Assembly: GCF_003311645.1 (NCBI RefSeq)
Contig: NZ_QEST01000014.1
Coordinates: forward strand, 124,001-188,000
Reading direction: 5' to 3'
Length of the DNA: 64,000 nt
Origin: Streptomyces sp. PT12
Lineage (GTDB): Bacteria; Actinomycetota; Actinomycetes; Streptomycetales; Streptomycetaceae
Position 1 is the stretch's first letter. Each line of letters opens with the position of its first letter. Below, in pieces: positions 9,006 through 16,133 of this stretch. The notes beneath the pieces were generated by a model that searched no databases, was not told the DNA's origin, and was given only the letters and a program-made list of their open reading frames with translations. A program made the translations under genes and the position numbers.

Positions 9006-10909
9006 CCGCGCCCTCAGCGCCGCCCACCGCGCTGCCGCCCGTCGCCCCCGCCGTGACCGCCGCGCTCGTCGCCGCGCTCAGCCCCCGGCTGCGCAAGCGC
9101 CTCGACGCCGCCACGGCCAAGCTCGCCGCCCGCCCCGTGACACGCGAGGGCGACACCGCGCGCGTCGCCGTGGACGACGAGGCCGCGGTCGAGCTGTGCG
9201 CCCCCGGGGGCGCGGTGACCGACGCCGACGCCATCCGCTGCGGCTGCCTGCTCGCCCCCGCCTGTGTGCACCGCGCGGCCATCGCGTCGGCGGCGCCGGT
9301 CGCGGACGAGGTCCCCGCCCCCGACCCCGCGGGCGAAGGCGCCCAGGACAACGCCCCGGAGCCCGCCCCCGCGTCGGCCGCCGCGACCGAAGAGAACGCC
9401 GCGGCCACCGAGCACGCCGATGCCGCCGAGGCCGTCCCGCGCGCGTCGCCCGCCCAGCTCGCCGCCGCCACCGCCCTGTGGACCGCGGGCGCGGCCGTCC
9501 TCGAGACCGGCGTCGACGGCGCGGGCGCCCTCGCCCAGGCCGAGCTGCTCGGCGCCGCCCACGCCGCCCGCCTCGCCGGGCTGCACCGCCCCGCCGCCGC
9601 GGCGACCGCCGCCGTCGCGGGGCTACGCGCGGCCCGCTCCGCGGATCCGGGCCACCGGCTGGCCGATCTGACCGCCGCGCTCCACGAGTTGCTGACCACC
9701 GCGCACGGCGTGGGGCGCGGCGCCACGGGGCCCGAGCTCGCCGTGCTGCGCGGCACCGCACGCCGCCCCTACACCCCGGGCGGGGCGCTGCGGCTCTACG
9801 GGCTGTTCTCCGAGCCGGTCCTGGCGGGGACGGGCCACGCGGGCGTCGCCACCTGGGCCGCCGACGCCGAGGGCCGCATCCACAGCGTGCTCGACGTCAT
9901 GCCGGGCGGCGCCGAACGTGCCGCGTCCGCCGCCGCCCGCACCGTCCGCCTCGGCGACACCGCCCTCACCCACCGCGAGCTGGCCCGCGCGGGGCTGACC
10001 GTCTCGGGCGCCACCGTGTCCCCCGATGGCCGCCTCGGCACGGGCGCGGGCGTGCGCGCCGTGCGCGCCTCGGGCGCGGACTGGGACGAGGAGCCGCTGG
10101 CCCGGCTGTGGGCGCCCCCGGCGCACGAGCAGGCCGCCCGCGCCCTCGCCGCCCTCGCGCTCCCCGAAGCGCGCCGCCCCCCTGGCGGCGACCTGCTGTT
10201 CCTCGACCTCACCGTCACCGGGCACGTCCGCGAGTCCGGCGGCCATGTCATGGCCGCCGACTGCGCTGGCCTGCCCGTGCGCGTCACCGCCGCCGACGAC
10301 CACCCCGCCCTGGCCCACCGCGACAACCTCAGGCTGCTCGCCGCCGACCCCGGGCTCCAGCTCCGCGTGATCGGCCGCCTGGTGCCCGCCACCCACCCCA
10401 GGCTCGCGCTGCTCGCCGCGGGCCGCCCGCCCGGCGCCCGCCGCACCCTGCGCCCCGCCGACCCGCGCGGCAGGATCGACGTCGGCCACGACCGCCTCCA
10501 ACGCGCCGACCTGCCCCCGCCGCCCGACCCACCGGTGCCACCAGCCGCCGTCGACGAGCCAGCGCCCCCGCCCCTGCACGCCCTGCGCCGCCGCGTCGAC
10601 CAGGCCGTCGCCGCGGGCCGCCGCACCCTGGCACTCCCCGGGGCGGACGGCGCCGACCTGCGGCGGCTGCGCCGGGCGGGCCTGGTCACGGGCGCCGCCG
10701 TGCTCGACGAGCTGCACCGCGCCGCCGCCGACCGGGCCCTCGACGCCTTCGGCCGCCTGCTGCCCGCCGACTCCGACCGCTTCGCCCGCGCCTGGCTCGC
10801 CGCGGCCGGGTACGCCGACGCGATGTCCGCGGCCCTGTGCGCCGCCGCCTGGATCCCGGAGCCCGCGGCCGCCCCCGCCCACGGCCCCGACGGGGGGCGG
10901 GTAGCGTGA
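9002..10909 (+). CDS. SWIM zinc-finger protein (YehQ-like)
   Basis: A 635-residue protein whose N-terminal part carries a SWIM motif, C-x-C-x5-C-x-H, at C80, C82, C88 and H90. SWIM domains bind zinc and are thought to contact DNA or protein. After the finger comes an Ala/Glu/Pro-rich linker (about residues 100-150) and a long Ala/Leu-rich helical remainder with no recognised fold. No membrane segment or signal peptide is seen. The ATG overlaps the stop of the DUF5682-VWA gene (ATGA), so it is coupled to the ATPase and VWA genes. In E. coli yehQ encodes a SWIM protein beside yehL and yehP, which supports a conserved system of unknown role. Confidence 0.87.
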   Translation: MTAPSAPPTALPPVAPAVTAALVAALSPRLRKRLDAATAKLAARPVTREGDTARVAVDDEAAVELCAPGGAVTDADAIRCGCLLAPACVHRAAIASAAPVADEVPAPDPAGEGAQDNAPEPAPASAAATEENAAATEHADAAEAVPRASPAQLAAATALWTAGAAVLETGVDGAGALAQAELLGAAHAARLAGLHRPAAAATAAVAGLRAARSADPGHRLADLTAALHELLTTAHGVGRGATGPELAVLRGTARRPYTPGGALRLYGLFSEPVLAGTGHAGVATWAADAEGRIHSVLDVMPGGAERAASAAARTVRLGDTALTHRELARAGLTVSGATVSPDGRLGTGAGVRAVRASGADWDEEPLARLWAPPAHEQAARALAALALPEARRPPGGDLLFLDLTVTGHVRESGGHVMAADCAGLPVRVTAADDHPALAHRDNLRLLAADPGLQLRVIGRLVPATHPRLALLAAGRPPGARRTLRPADPRGRIDVGHDRLQRADLPPPPDPPVPPAAVDEPAPPPLHALRRRVDQAVAAGRRTLALPGADGADLRRLRRAGLVTGAAVLDELHRAAADRALDAFGRLLPADSDRFARAWLAAAGYADAMSAALCAAAWIPEPAAAPAHGPDGGRVA

Positions 10910-10951
10910 CGATCCCGGCGCCCCCGGCCGATCAGGGCCGGGCCCGCCCCC

Positions 10952-11019
10952 CGTGAACAGCCGCCTCTCGTGAGCAGCCGCCCCCCGTGAGCAGCCGCCT
11001 CTCGTGAGCAGCCACCGCC
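10952..11019 (+). repeat. Four tandem copies of a 17-bp unit between the SWIM and aldo/keto reductase genes
   Basis: Imperfect 17-bp units of the form CGTGAGCAGCCGCCTCT start at 10952, 10969, 10986 and 11003. They fill the short intergenic gap. Each contains a GTGAGC that could look like a start codon, which confuses automatic start calling for the next gene. I see no gene in 10910-11042. Confidence 0.85.
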
Positions 11020-11042
11020 CCAAGGAACCGGAAGGTGCCCGC

Positions 11043-12014
11043 ATGCCGTTCGCCCGCTTCGACCCCGGGGCCACCCCCACCGCCCGCATCGGCCTCGGCC
11101 TGGCCGCCGTCGGCCGCCCCGGCTATCTCACCCTGGGCCGGGACCGGGACCTGCCGGTCGACCGCACGCCCGAGGCGTTGCGCGAGCGCAGCCACCGGCT
11201 CATGGACGCGGCGCGCGCCTCGGGCGTGCGCTATTTCGACGCCGCGCGCTCCTACGGGCGGGCCGAGGAGTTCCTTGCCGGGTGGCTGGCCGCGCGGCCC
11301 GACGCGGCCGACCAGGTCATCGGCAGCAAGTGGGGCTACACCTACACGGCCGACTGGCGCGTGGACGCCGAGGTCCACGAGGTGAAGGACCACGGCGCCC
11401 CGACGTTCGACCGCCAGTACGCCCAGACCCGCGCCCTGCTCGGCGACCGCCTCGACCTCTACCAGATCCACTCCGTCACCCCCGAGAGTCCGGCGCTCAA
11501 CGACCCGGCCGTGCTCGACCGGTTGGCGCGGCTCGCCGCCGACGGCGTCACCGTGGGCCTGTCCACCAGCGGTCCCGGCCAGGCCGACGCGATCCGGGCC
11601 GCCCTCGAGGTCACCGTGGAGGGCCGCCCGCTGTTCGGGGCGGTGCAGTCCACGTTCAACGTCCTCGAGCCGTCAGCGGGACCCGCGCTCGCCGAGGCCC
11701 ACGCCGCGGGCCTGACCGTGATCGCCAAGGAGGTCATGGCCAACGGGCGCCTCGCCCCGCCCGGCGCGCCCCCCGCGCTGCGCCGCGTCGCCGACGAGCA
11801 CGGCGTCGCCGCGGACGCCGTCGCGCTCGCCGCGGTGCTGCACCGGCCATGGGCCGGGCTCGCGCTCTCGGGCGCGGCCACCGTCGACCAGCTGGCCTCG
11901 AACCTGGCCGCCGCCCACGTCAGGCTGACGGAGGACCAGCTCGACCGGCTCACCCGACTGGCCGAACCCCCCGCCGCCTACTGGGCCCAGCGCTCGGCGC
12001 TGCCCTGGCGGTGA
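11043..12014 (+). CDS. Aldo/keto reductase
   Basis: A 323-residue NADPH-dependent oxidoreductase of the aldo/keto reductase family. The catalytic tetrad is visible: Asp and Tyr in YFDAARSYGRAE, Lys in GSKWGY, and His in YQIHSV. The C-terminal part, LSGAATVDQLASNL, matches the cofactor-binding region. ATG 11043 is preferred because GGAAGG lies just upstream; an in-frame GTG at 11004 falls inside the 17-bp repeat array and has no such site. It may be transcribed with the SWIM gene 133 bases upstream, but the substrate and any functional link are unknown. Confidence 0.9.
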   Translation: MPFARFDPGATPTARIGLGLAAVGRPGYLTLGRDRDLPVDRTPEALRERSHRLMDAARASGVRYFDAARSYGRAEEFLAGWLAARPDAADQVIGSKWGYTYTADWRVDAEVHEVKDHGAPTFDRQYAQTRALLGDRLDLYQIHSVTPESPALNDPAVLDRLARLAADGVTVGLSTSGPGQADAIRAALEVTVEGRPLFGAVQSTFNVLEPSAGPALAEAHAAGLTVIAKEVMANGRLAPPGAPPALRRVADEHGVAADAVALAAVLHRPWAGLALSGAATVDQLASNLAAAHVRLTEDQLDRLTRLAEPPAAYWAQRSALPWR

Positions 12015-12078
12015 AGGGGACCTTGGAGGTGAAGGGGACCTTGACGGTGAAGGGGACCCAGCGGTTAAGGGGAACGGC
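12010..12078 (+). repeat. About four tandem copies of an 18-bp unit at the end of the aldo/keto reductase gene
   Basis: Units GGTGAAGGGGACCTTGGA start at 12010, 12028 and 12046, with a degenerate copy near 12063. The first copy contains the stop codon of the reductase gene. The array fills the whole gap up to the stop of the convergent acyltransferase gene. In another frame it would encode repeated VKGTLE peptides. Confidence 0.9.
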
Positions 12079-12759
12079 TTAGGCCGCCTTCACCTTGGTG
12101 GCGTACATGTCCACGTACTCCTGCCCGGACAGCCGCATCACCTCGGTCATCACCTCGTCGGTGACGGCCCGCAGCACATAGCGGTCGCGCTCCATCCCGT
12201 CGTAGCGCGAGAAGTCGAGCGGCTCGCCGAACCGTACGGTGATCCGCCGCCCCCTGCCCACCTTCGGCAGTCCCCTGCCGCCCGGCTGCACCCGGTCCGT
12301 GCCGATCACCGCGAACGGCACCACGGGGGCGCCCGTCATCAGGGTCAGCCGCGCGATGCCCGTGCGGCCCCTGTACAGGCGTCCGTCGGGTGACCTGGTG
12401 CCCTCGGGGTAGATCCCGAAGATCTTGCCCTCCTCCAGCACCCTGCGCCCGGTCATCAGCGCGGCCACGCCACCGTGCCCGCCGTCCCGGTCCACCGGGA
12501 TCATCCCGACGGACGTGAAGAACCAGGCCATCAGCCGCCCCTTGAGCGTGCGGCCCTTGACGTACTCGTCCTTGCCGATGAAGAACACCTGCCGCTCCAG
12601 GACCAGCGGCGGCAGGATCGAGTCGATGAACGTGAGGTGGTTCCCGGCGAGGATCACCGGACCACTGCCGGGGATCCGCTCGGCCCCCTCGACCCGCGGT
12701 CGCAGGAAGAGTCTCAGCAACGGGCCGAGCAGCACCTTCAGCAGCAGGAAACGGGACAA
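12079..12759 (-). CDS. 1-acyl-sn-glycerol-3-phosphate acyltransferase (PlsC family)
   Basis: A 226-residue membrane-associated acyltransferase. The catalytic HX4D motif is NHLTFID, and the glycerophosphate-binding motif is YPEGTRSPDG. The N-terminus (MSRFLLLKVLLGPLLRLFL) is hydrophobic and probably membrane-associated. PlsC enzymes convert lysophosphatidate to phosphatidate; several paralogues with varied acceptors exist in Streptomyces, so the acceptor is not certain. The start is TTG, preceded by GGAGGGG. The gene converges on the aldo/keto reductase gene and is divergent from the glycerophosphodiesterase gene. Confidence 0.9.
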   Translation of the reverse strand: MSRFLLLKVLLGPLLRLFLRPRVEGAERIPGSGPVILAGNHLTFIDSILPPLVLERQVFFIGKDEYVKGRTLKGRLMAWFFTSVGMIPVDRDGGHGGVAALMTGRRVLEEGKIFGIYPEGTRSPDGRLYRGRTGIARLTLMTGAPVVPFAVIGTDRVQPGGRGLPKVGRGRRITVRFGEPLDFSRYDGMERDRYVLRAVTDEVMTEVMRLSGQEYVDMYATKVKAA

Positions 12760-12945
12760 CTTCCCCTCCGGTCGGTCATGGGCGTGCGTACCTCCGCAGC
12801 CTTGAGGACGATACTCGCGCTTCGGCCCACGTCGCGCACGGGGTGGACACCGCCGATACTCGGCTTTGATGTGCCTTCGTCGACTGTTTCCCTCCGCGTA
12901 CCTGTACGAACGGGCCCGCGTCCCTACGATCGTCCGCGATCACGG

Positions 12946-12985
12946 GGCCGCTTCTCCCGCACCCGCGGGCGCGGGAGAAGCGGCC
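12946..12985. promoter_or_regulatory. 15-bp perfect inverted repeat upstream of the glycerophosphodiesterase gene
   Basis: GGCCGCTTCTCCCGC at 12946-12960 pairs perfectly with 12971-12985 across a 10-base loop. It ends about 30 bases before the start codon. No plus-strand gene precedes it, so it is unlikely to be an ordinary terminator. It may be a leader hairpin or an operator. A possible -10 TACGAT lies at 12925-12930. The rest of 12760-13014 shows nothing else I can support. Confidence 0.7.
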
Positions 12986-13014
12986 ACGACGGGACCGAGC
13001 CCAACGGAGAGACC

Positions 13015-14166
13015 ATGGCAGCTCACCACCCCTCACCCCTCGGCCGACGGGCCATGCTCGGCGCGGCGGTCGCCGGCGCGGGCGCCGCCGCCCTCCTCGG
13101 CACCGCGACCCCCGCGGGCGCCGTCGGCCGCCCCGCGGGCCGCGCCGCGACGGACGACCTGCGCACGCCGACGATCGTCGCCCACCGCGGCGCCTCCGGC
13201 TACCGCCCCGAGCACACCATGGGCTCCTACCAGCTCGGCCTCGACCTGGGCGCCGACATCATCGAGCAGGACCTGGTCCCCACCAAGGACGGGCACCTCG
13301 TCTGCCGCCACGAGAACGACATCACCGGCACGACCGACGTGGCCGACCACGCCGAGTTCGCCGACCGCCGCACTACCAAGACGGTGGACGGGGTGGAGTT
13401 GAACGGCTGGTTCACCGAGGACTTCACGCTGGAGGAGCTGAGAACCCTCAGGGCCACCGAGCGGATCCCGGACCAGCGTCCGAACAACACGCTGTACGAC
13501 GGCCGTTGGCGCATACCCACCTATGACGAGGTGCTGCGCTGGGCCGCCGACGAGGGCCGCCGCCGCGGCCGTCCTGTCTGGCTGTACACCGAGACCAAGC
13601 ACCCCACCTACTTCCGCTCCATCGGCCTGGGCCTCGAACGCCCGCTGGCGAACCTGCTGCGCAGGCACCGCCTCCACCGCGCCAGCGCCCCCGTGATCCT
13701 CCAGTCGTTCGAGCCCACCAGCATGCGGCGCATGGCCGACCTGGTGGAGACCCCGCGCGTGGTGCTGTTCTCCTCGGCCGACTCGCGGCCCTGGGACCTT
13801 CAGGAGGCGGGCGACCCGCGCACCGTCGCCGACCTGATCACCCGTCGCGGCCTGCGGGAGATCTCCGCGTACGCCCAGGGCATCGGCCCGACGCTCGACC
13901 TCGTCATCCCCAGGAAGTCCGACGGCTCGCTCGACCAGCCCACGCGCCTGGTCCGCGACGCCCACGACGCCGACCTCCTGGTGCACCCGTACACGCTCCG
14001 CAACGAGAACCGCTACCTGCCCGCGGAGTTCCGCCGCGGCGACGACCCCCACGCCTACGGCGACGTCTTCGGCGCCCTCGCCACCTACTTCGGCACGGGC
14101 ATCGACGGGGTCTTCGCCGACCACCCCGACACCGCGCTGCTCGCCGCCGCCGACTTCCGCCGCTGA
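13015..14166 (+). CDS. glpQ: Exported glycerophosphodiester phosphodiesterase
   Basis: A 383-residue enzyme that hydrolyses glycerophosphodiesters to glycerol-3-phosphate and an alcohol. The N-terminus has a twin-arginine type signal, GRRAMLGAAVAGAGAAALLG, ending near ATPAGA, so it is probably exported folded. The catalytic start of the GDPD domain is VAHRGASGYRPEHT, followed by IEQDLVPTKDGHLV, which supplies the metal-binding acids. ATG 13015 has GGAGAG upstream; the frame is open much further upstream but that region is antisense to plsC and gives no signal peptide. It probably scavenges phosphate or glycerol. The gene name is given by family; a GlpQ orthologue seems likely but not proven. 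Confidence 0.9.
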   Translation: MAAHHPSPLGRRAMLGAAVAGAGAAALLGTATPAGAVGRPAGRAATDDLRTPTIVAHRGASGYRPEHTMGSYQLGLDLGADIIEQDLVPTKDGHLVCRHENDITGTTDVADHAEFADRRTTKTVDGVELNGWFTEDFTLEELRTLRATERIPDQRPNNTLYDGRWRIPTYDEVLRWAADEGRRRGRPVWLYTETKHPTYFRSIGLGLERPLANLLRRHRLHRASAPVILQSFEPTSMRRMADLVETPRVVLFSSADSRPWDLQEAGDPRTVADLITRRGLREISAYAQGIGPTLDLVIPRKSDGSLDQPTRLVRDAHDADLLVHPYTLRNENRYLPAEFRRGDDPHAYGDVFGALATYFGTGIDGVFADHPDTALLAAADFRR

Positions 14167-14171
14167 CCCGG

Positions 14172-14201
14172 CCGTTCGCCGCGGGAACACCCGGCGAACG
14201 G
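14172..14201 (+). terminator. Terminator hairpin after the glycerophosphodiesterase gene
   Basis: CCGTTCGCC at 14172-14180 pairs with GGCGAACGG at 14193-14201, starting 6 bases after the stop codon. There is no U tract, as is usual in Streptomyces. Between it and 14393 I see no gene. Confidence 0.75.
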
Positions 14202-14393
14202 TCAGCTGCGCTCCGGAGTCGGGAATCTCACAAGCCAGTTGGCTCCCGCACATTCCCCCGGGCCCGCGCCGCCCAGCACAATGCAGACGGCGCGGGTCCG
14301 ACCGACCCGCGTCGTCAGGGCGAACGCCAGCCGAGGGCGCGGCCTCCCCACCCCTCGAGGCCGGCTCCACACCTCATCAGGAGGCATGCGCAC

Positions 14394-14885
14394 ATGGGCA
14401 TGAGCGTGACGATCGACAAGGCGACTGGGCAGGACGCCGAGTACATCCTGAAGCTCCAGTACCTCTGCTACCAGTCGGAGGCCGAGCTCTACGGCGACTA
14501 CAGCATCGACCCGCTGACCGAGACCCTCGCCGAGCTGCGCGCCGAGGTGGCCGACACATGCGTGCTCGTGGCCCGGCTCGGCCGCGAGGTCGTCGGCTCC
14601 GTCAGGGGCCGGGTGGACGCGGACGGCACGGCGTGCATCGGCCGCCTCATCGTTCACCCCCGCATGCAGCGTCACGGCCTCGGCGGGCGGCTGCTCGCCG
14701 AGATCGAGCGGCGCCTGGCGGCCGAGCGCGACGCGGCGCGCTACCGGCTGTTCACCGGCCACCGCAGCGAGGGCACCCTGCGCCTCTACCGCAGGCTCGG
14801 CTACGCCCCGGTCGCCACGGAGGAGATCTCCCGGCAGCTGAGCCTGGTCACCCTGGAGAAGGACGCCATCCCCGCGGGCGCGTGA
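14394..14885 (+). CDS. GNAT family N-acetyltransferase
   Basis: A 163-residue acetyltransferase. The acetyl-CoA binding motif is RMQRHGLGGRLL after the beta-strand ACIGRLIVHP, and a typical C-terminal RLYRRLGYAPV follows. AGGAGG at 14379-14384 places the start at ATG 14394; a second in-frame ATG follows two codons later. It stands alone between a terminator and a convergent membrane-protein pair. The substrate cannot be told from sequence. Confidence 0.88.
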   Translation: MGMSVTIDKATGQDAEYILKLQYLCYQSEAELYGDYSIDPLTETLAELRAEVADTCVLVARLGREVVGSVRGRVDADGTACIGRLIVHPRMQRHGLGGRLLAEIERRLAAERDAARYRLFTGHRSEGTLRLYRRLGYAPVATEEISRQLSLVTLEKDAIPAGA

Positions 14886-14900
14886 GGCCCCTCGACCCTC

Positions 14901-15350
14901 TCAGGCCCGCCCCTCCTCGCGCGGGGCTGGCCTGGCCCTTCTCAGCCACAGCAGCCCCGTGACCGGCAGGATCAGCGGGAAGAAGACATAGCCAAGGCCG
15001 TAGTCCGACCACACGGTCGCGTCGGGGAACGCCGAGGGATCGATCAGTGTCCAGGTCCCCACGGTCAGCACGCCCACCAGCTCGGCCGCGCACGCCACGA
15101 GCGCCACGCGCCGCGCGCCCTCGCCGCCGCGCACCAGCGAGACGGTGATGAACGCGTACACCAGCGCGGCCACCGCCGAGAGCACATAGGCGAGCGGCGC
15201 CTCGTCGAAGCGCGTGGACAGCTGATACACCGAACGGGACGCCGCGCCCACGGTGAAGACGCCGTAGAGCGTGACCAGCAGCCGCCCCGGCCCCTGCCGC
15301 AGATCGGGACCCGCGCTCCCCGCGGTCCGTCGCGCCGTACCCTCAGCCAC
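14901..15350 (-). CDS. Small integral membrane protein, unknown function
   Basis: A 149-residue protein with about four hydrophobic segments: near LLVTLYGVFTVGAAS, YVLSAVAALVYAFITVSLV, VALVACAAELVGVLTV and YVFFPLILPVTGLLWL. The C-terminal tail is charged (RRARPAPREEGRA). The start is GTG at 15350, which overlaps the stop of the upstream membrane gene; GGAGG sits 8 bases before it. The pair is probably co-transcribed. I do not recognise the family. Confidence 0.78.
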   Translation of the reverse strand: MAEGTARRTAGSAGPDLRQGPGRLLVTLYGVFTVGAASRSVYQLSTRFDEAPLAYVLSAVAALVYAFITVSLVRGGEGARRVALVACAAELVGVLTVGTWTLIDPSAFPDATVWSDYGLGYVFFPLILPVTGLLWLRRARPAPREEGRA

Positions 15351-15720
15351 CGCCGGTGCCTCCCGACCACACATCCGCGAGCCTCAGCTGGAGCACGGCG
15401 AGCACCAGGGCGCCAGCGGCGACCGTGGCCGAGCCCCAGCGGCTGCGTTCGCCCAGCGCCACCACCCCGACCACGGGCAGGCACAGCGGGATCGACACCA
15501 GGTACGAGACGAATACCGCGGTGCCTTCGCCCGCGGGCCGTTCGCCGTTCGAGAGCTGCGCGAGCGCGATGACCAGCTGCGCCAGCGCGAGGAGCAGCAC
15601 CAGCGCCATCCCGAGGTAGTGCCAGTCCTTGACGGGCTGGTCGCGCAGCGCCGCGTATCCGCACCACAGGGCCAGCAGCAGCGCGGTCACCCCGACGGTC
15701 ACGGTCAGTGGCGTGAGCAT
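15343..15720 (-). CDS. Small integral membrane protein, unknown function
   Basis: A 125-residue protein with about four predicted membrane helices: PLTVTVGVTALLLALWCGYA, YLGMALVLLLALAQLVIALA, VSYLVSIPLCLPVVGVVALG and SATVAAGALVLAVLQLRLA. On the minus strand TAGAGT (15727-15732) lies 6 bases before the ATG, so the message may be leaderless. It overlaps the next membrane gene by a few bases. It is divergent from the metNIQ region. No function can be assigned. Confidence 0.78.
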   Translation of the reverse strand: MLTPLTVTVGVTALLLALWCGYAALRDQPVKDWHYLGMALVLLLALAQLVIALAQLSNGERPAGEGTAVFVSYLVSIPLCLPVVGVVALGERSRWGSATVAAGALVLAVLQLRLADVWSGGTGGG

Positions 15721-15861
15721 GCGCCGACTCTAACGGGCCCCCGCCGCGCGCCCGCTGGCCGGGGGCGCCTCGTCGGCCCGCTGGCGGTCGCGACGTGGCG
15801 TTGGCCACACCACCACAGTCTGCGACGGTGGTGCGGGGGAACGCGTGTTTTACTGGTGCGT

Positions 15862-15948
15862 ATGACCACGACGAGCAGCCGTTTCCGGTTGGCCCAGGCA
15901 GCCCCGATGCCCGGCGCTCGTTGTTGTTGTCGCATGGGCGACCGCTGA
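15862..15948 (+). CDS. Putative 28-residue leader peptide with a Cys-Cys-Cys run, upstream of metNIQ
   Basis: ATG 15862 to TGA 15948 encodes 28 residues that begin MTTTSSRFRL and end RCCCRMGDR. Residues 21-23 are three cysteines encoded by TGT TGT TGT, an unusual choice in this genome, where TGC dominates. TTTACT at 15849-15854 sits 7 bases before the ATG, so translation may start at the mRNA 5' end. Leaderless polycysteine small ORFs are known in mycobacteria as cysteine-responsive attenuators. Here the downstream operon imports methionine, so sensing of cysteine supply is a plausible inference. It is too short for routine gene finding; expression is not shown. Confidence 0.6.
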   Translation: MTTTSSRFRLAQAAPMPGARCCCRMGDR

Positions 15949-15950
15949 GG

Positions 15951-15985
15951 GCCCCTGACACCCGGCCCCTGACACCCGGCCCCTG
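15951..15985 (+). repeat. 14-bp direct repeats in the metN leader region
   Basis: Units GCCCCTGACACCCG start at 15951 and 15965, with a partial third at 15979. They directly follow the stop of the leader peptide. Repeats here could form alternative pairings, but I could not define an attenuator hairpin by eye. 15986-16133 holds no other gene. Confidence 0.75.
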
Positions 15986-16133
15986 CCCCGGCCCTGACCC
16001 CCGGCACCAGGCGCCCCTGAGCGACACCGCCCGTCCCTGAATCCCCTGCCACGCCAGGTGTGTGCCCCCGCGTGCGCGCCCGCGCGCCCGTGATCCCGCA
16101 CGCCCTGGCGCGAGAGAGCCATGGAATCCCACT

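Noticed and set aside
12475-13014. N-terminal extension of the glycerophosphodiesterase frame
   Set aside because: It is antisense to plsC and would bury the twin-arginine signal peptide.
15721-16133. SAM riboswitch upstream of metN
   Set aside because: I could not recognise any SAM riboswitch core; the region instead has a small cysteine-rich frame and direct repeats. A covariance-model search would be decisive.
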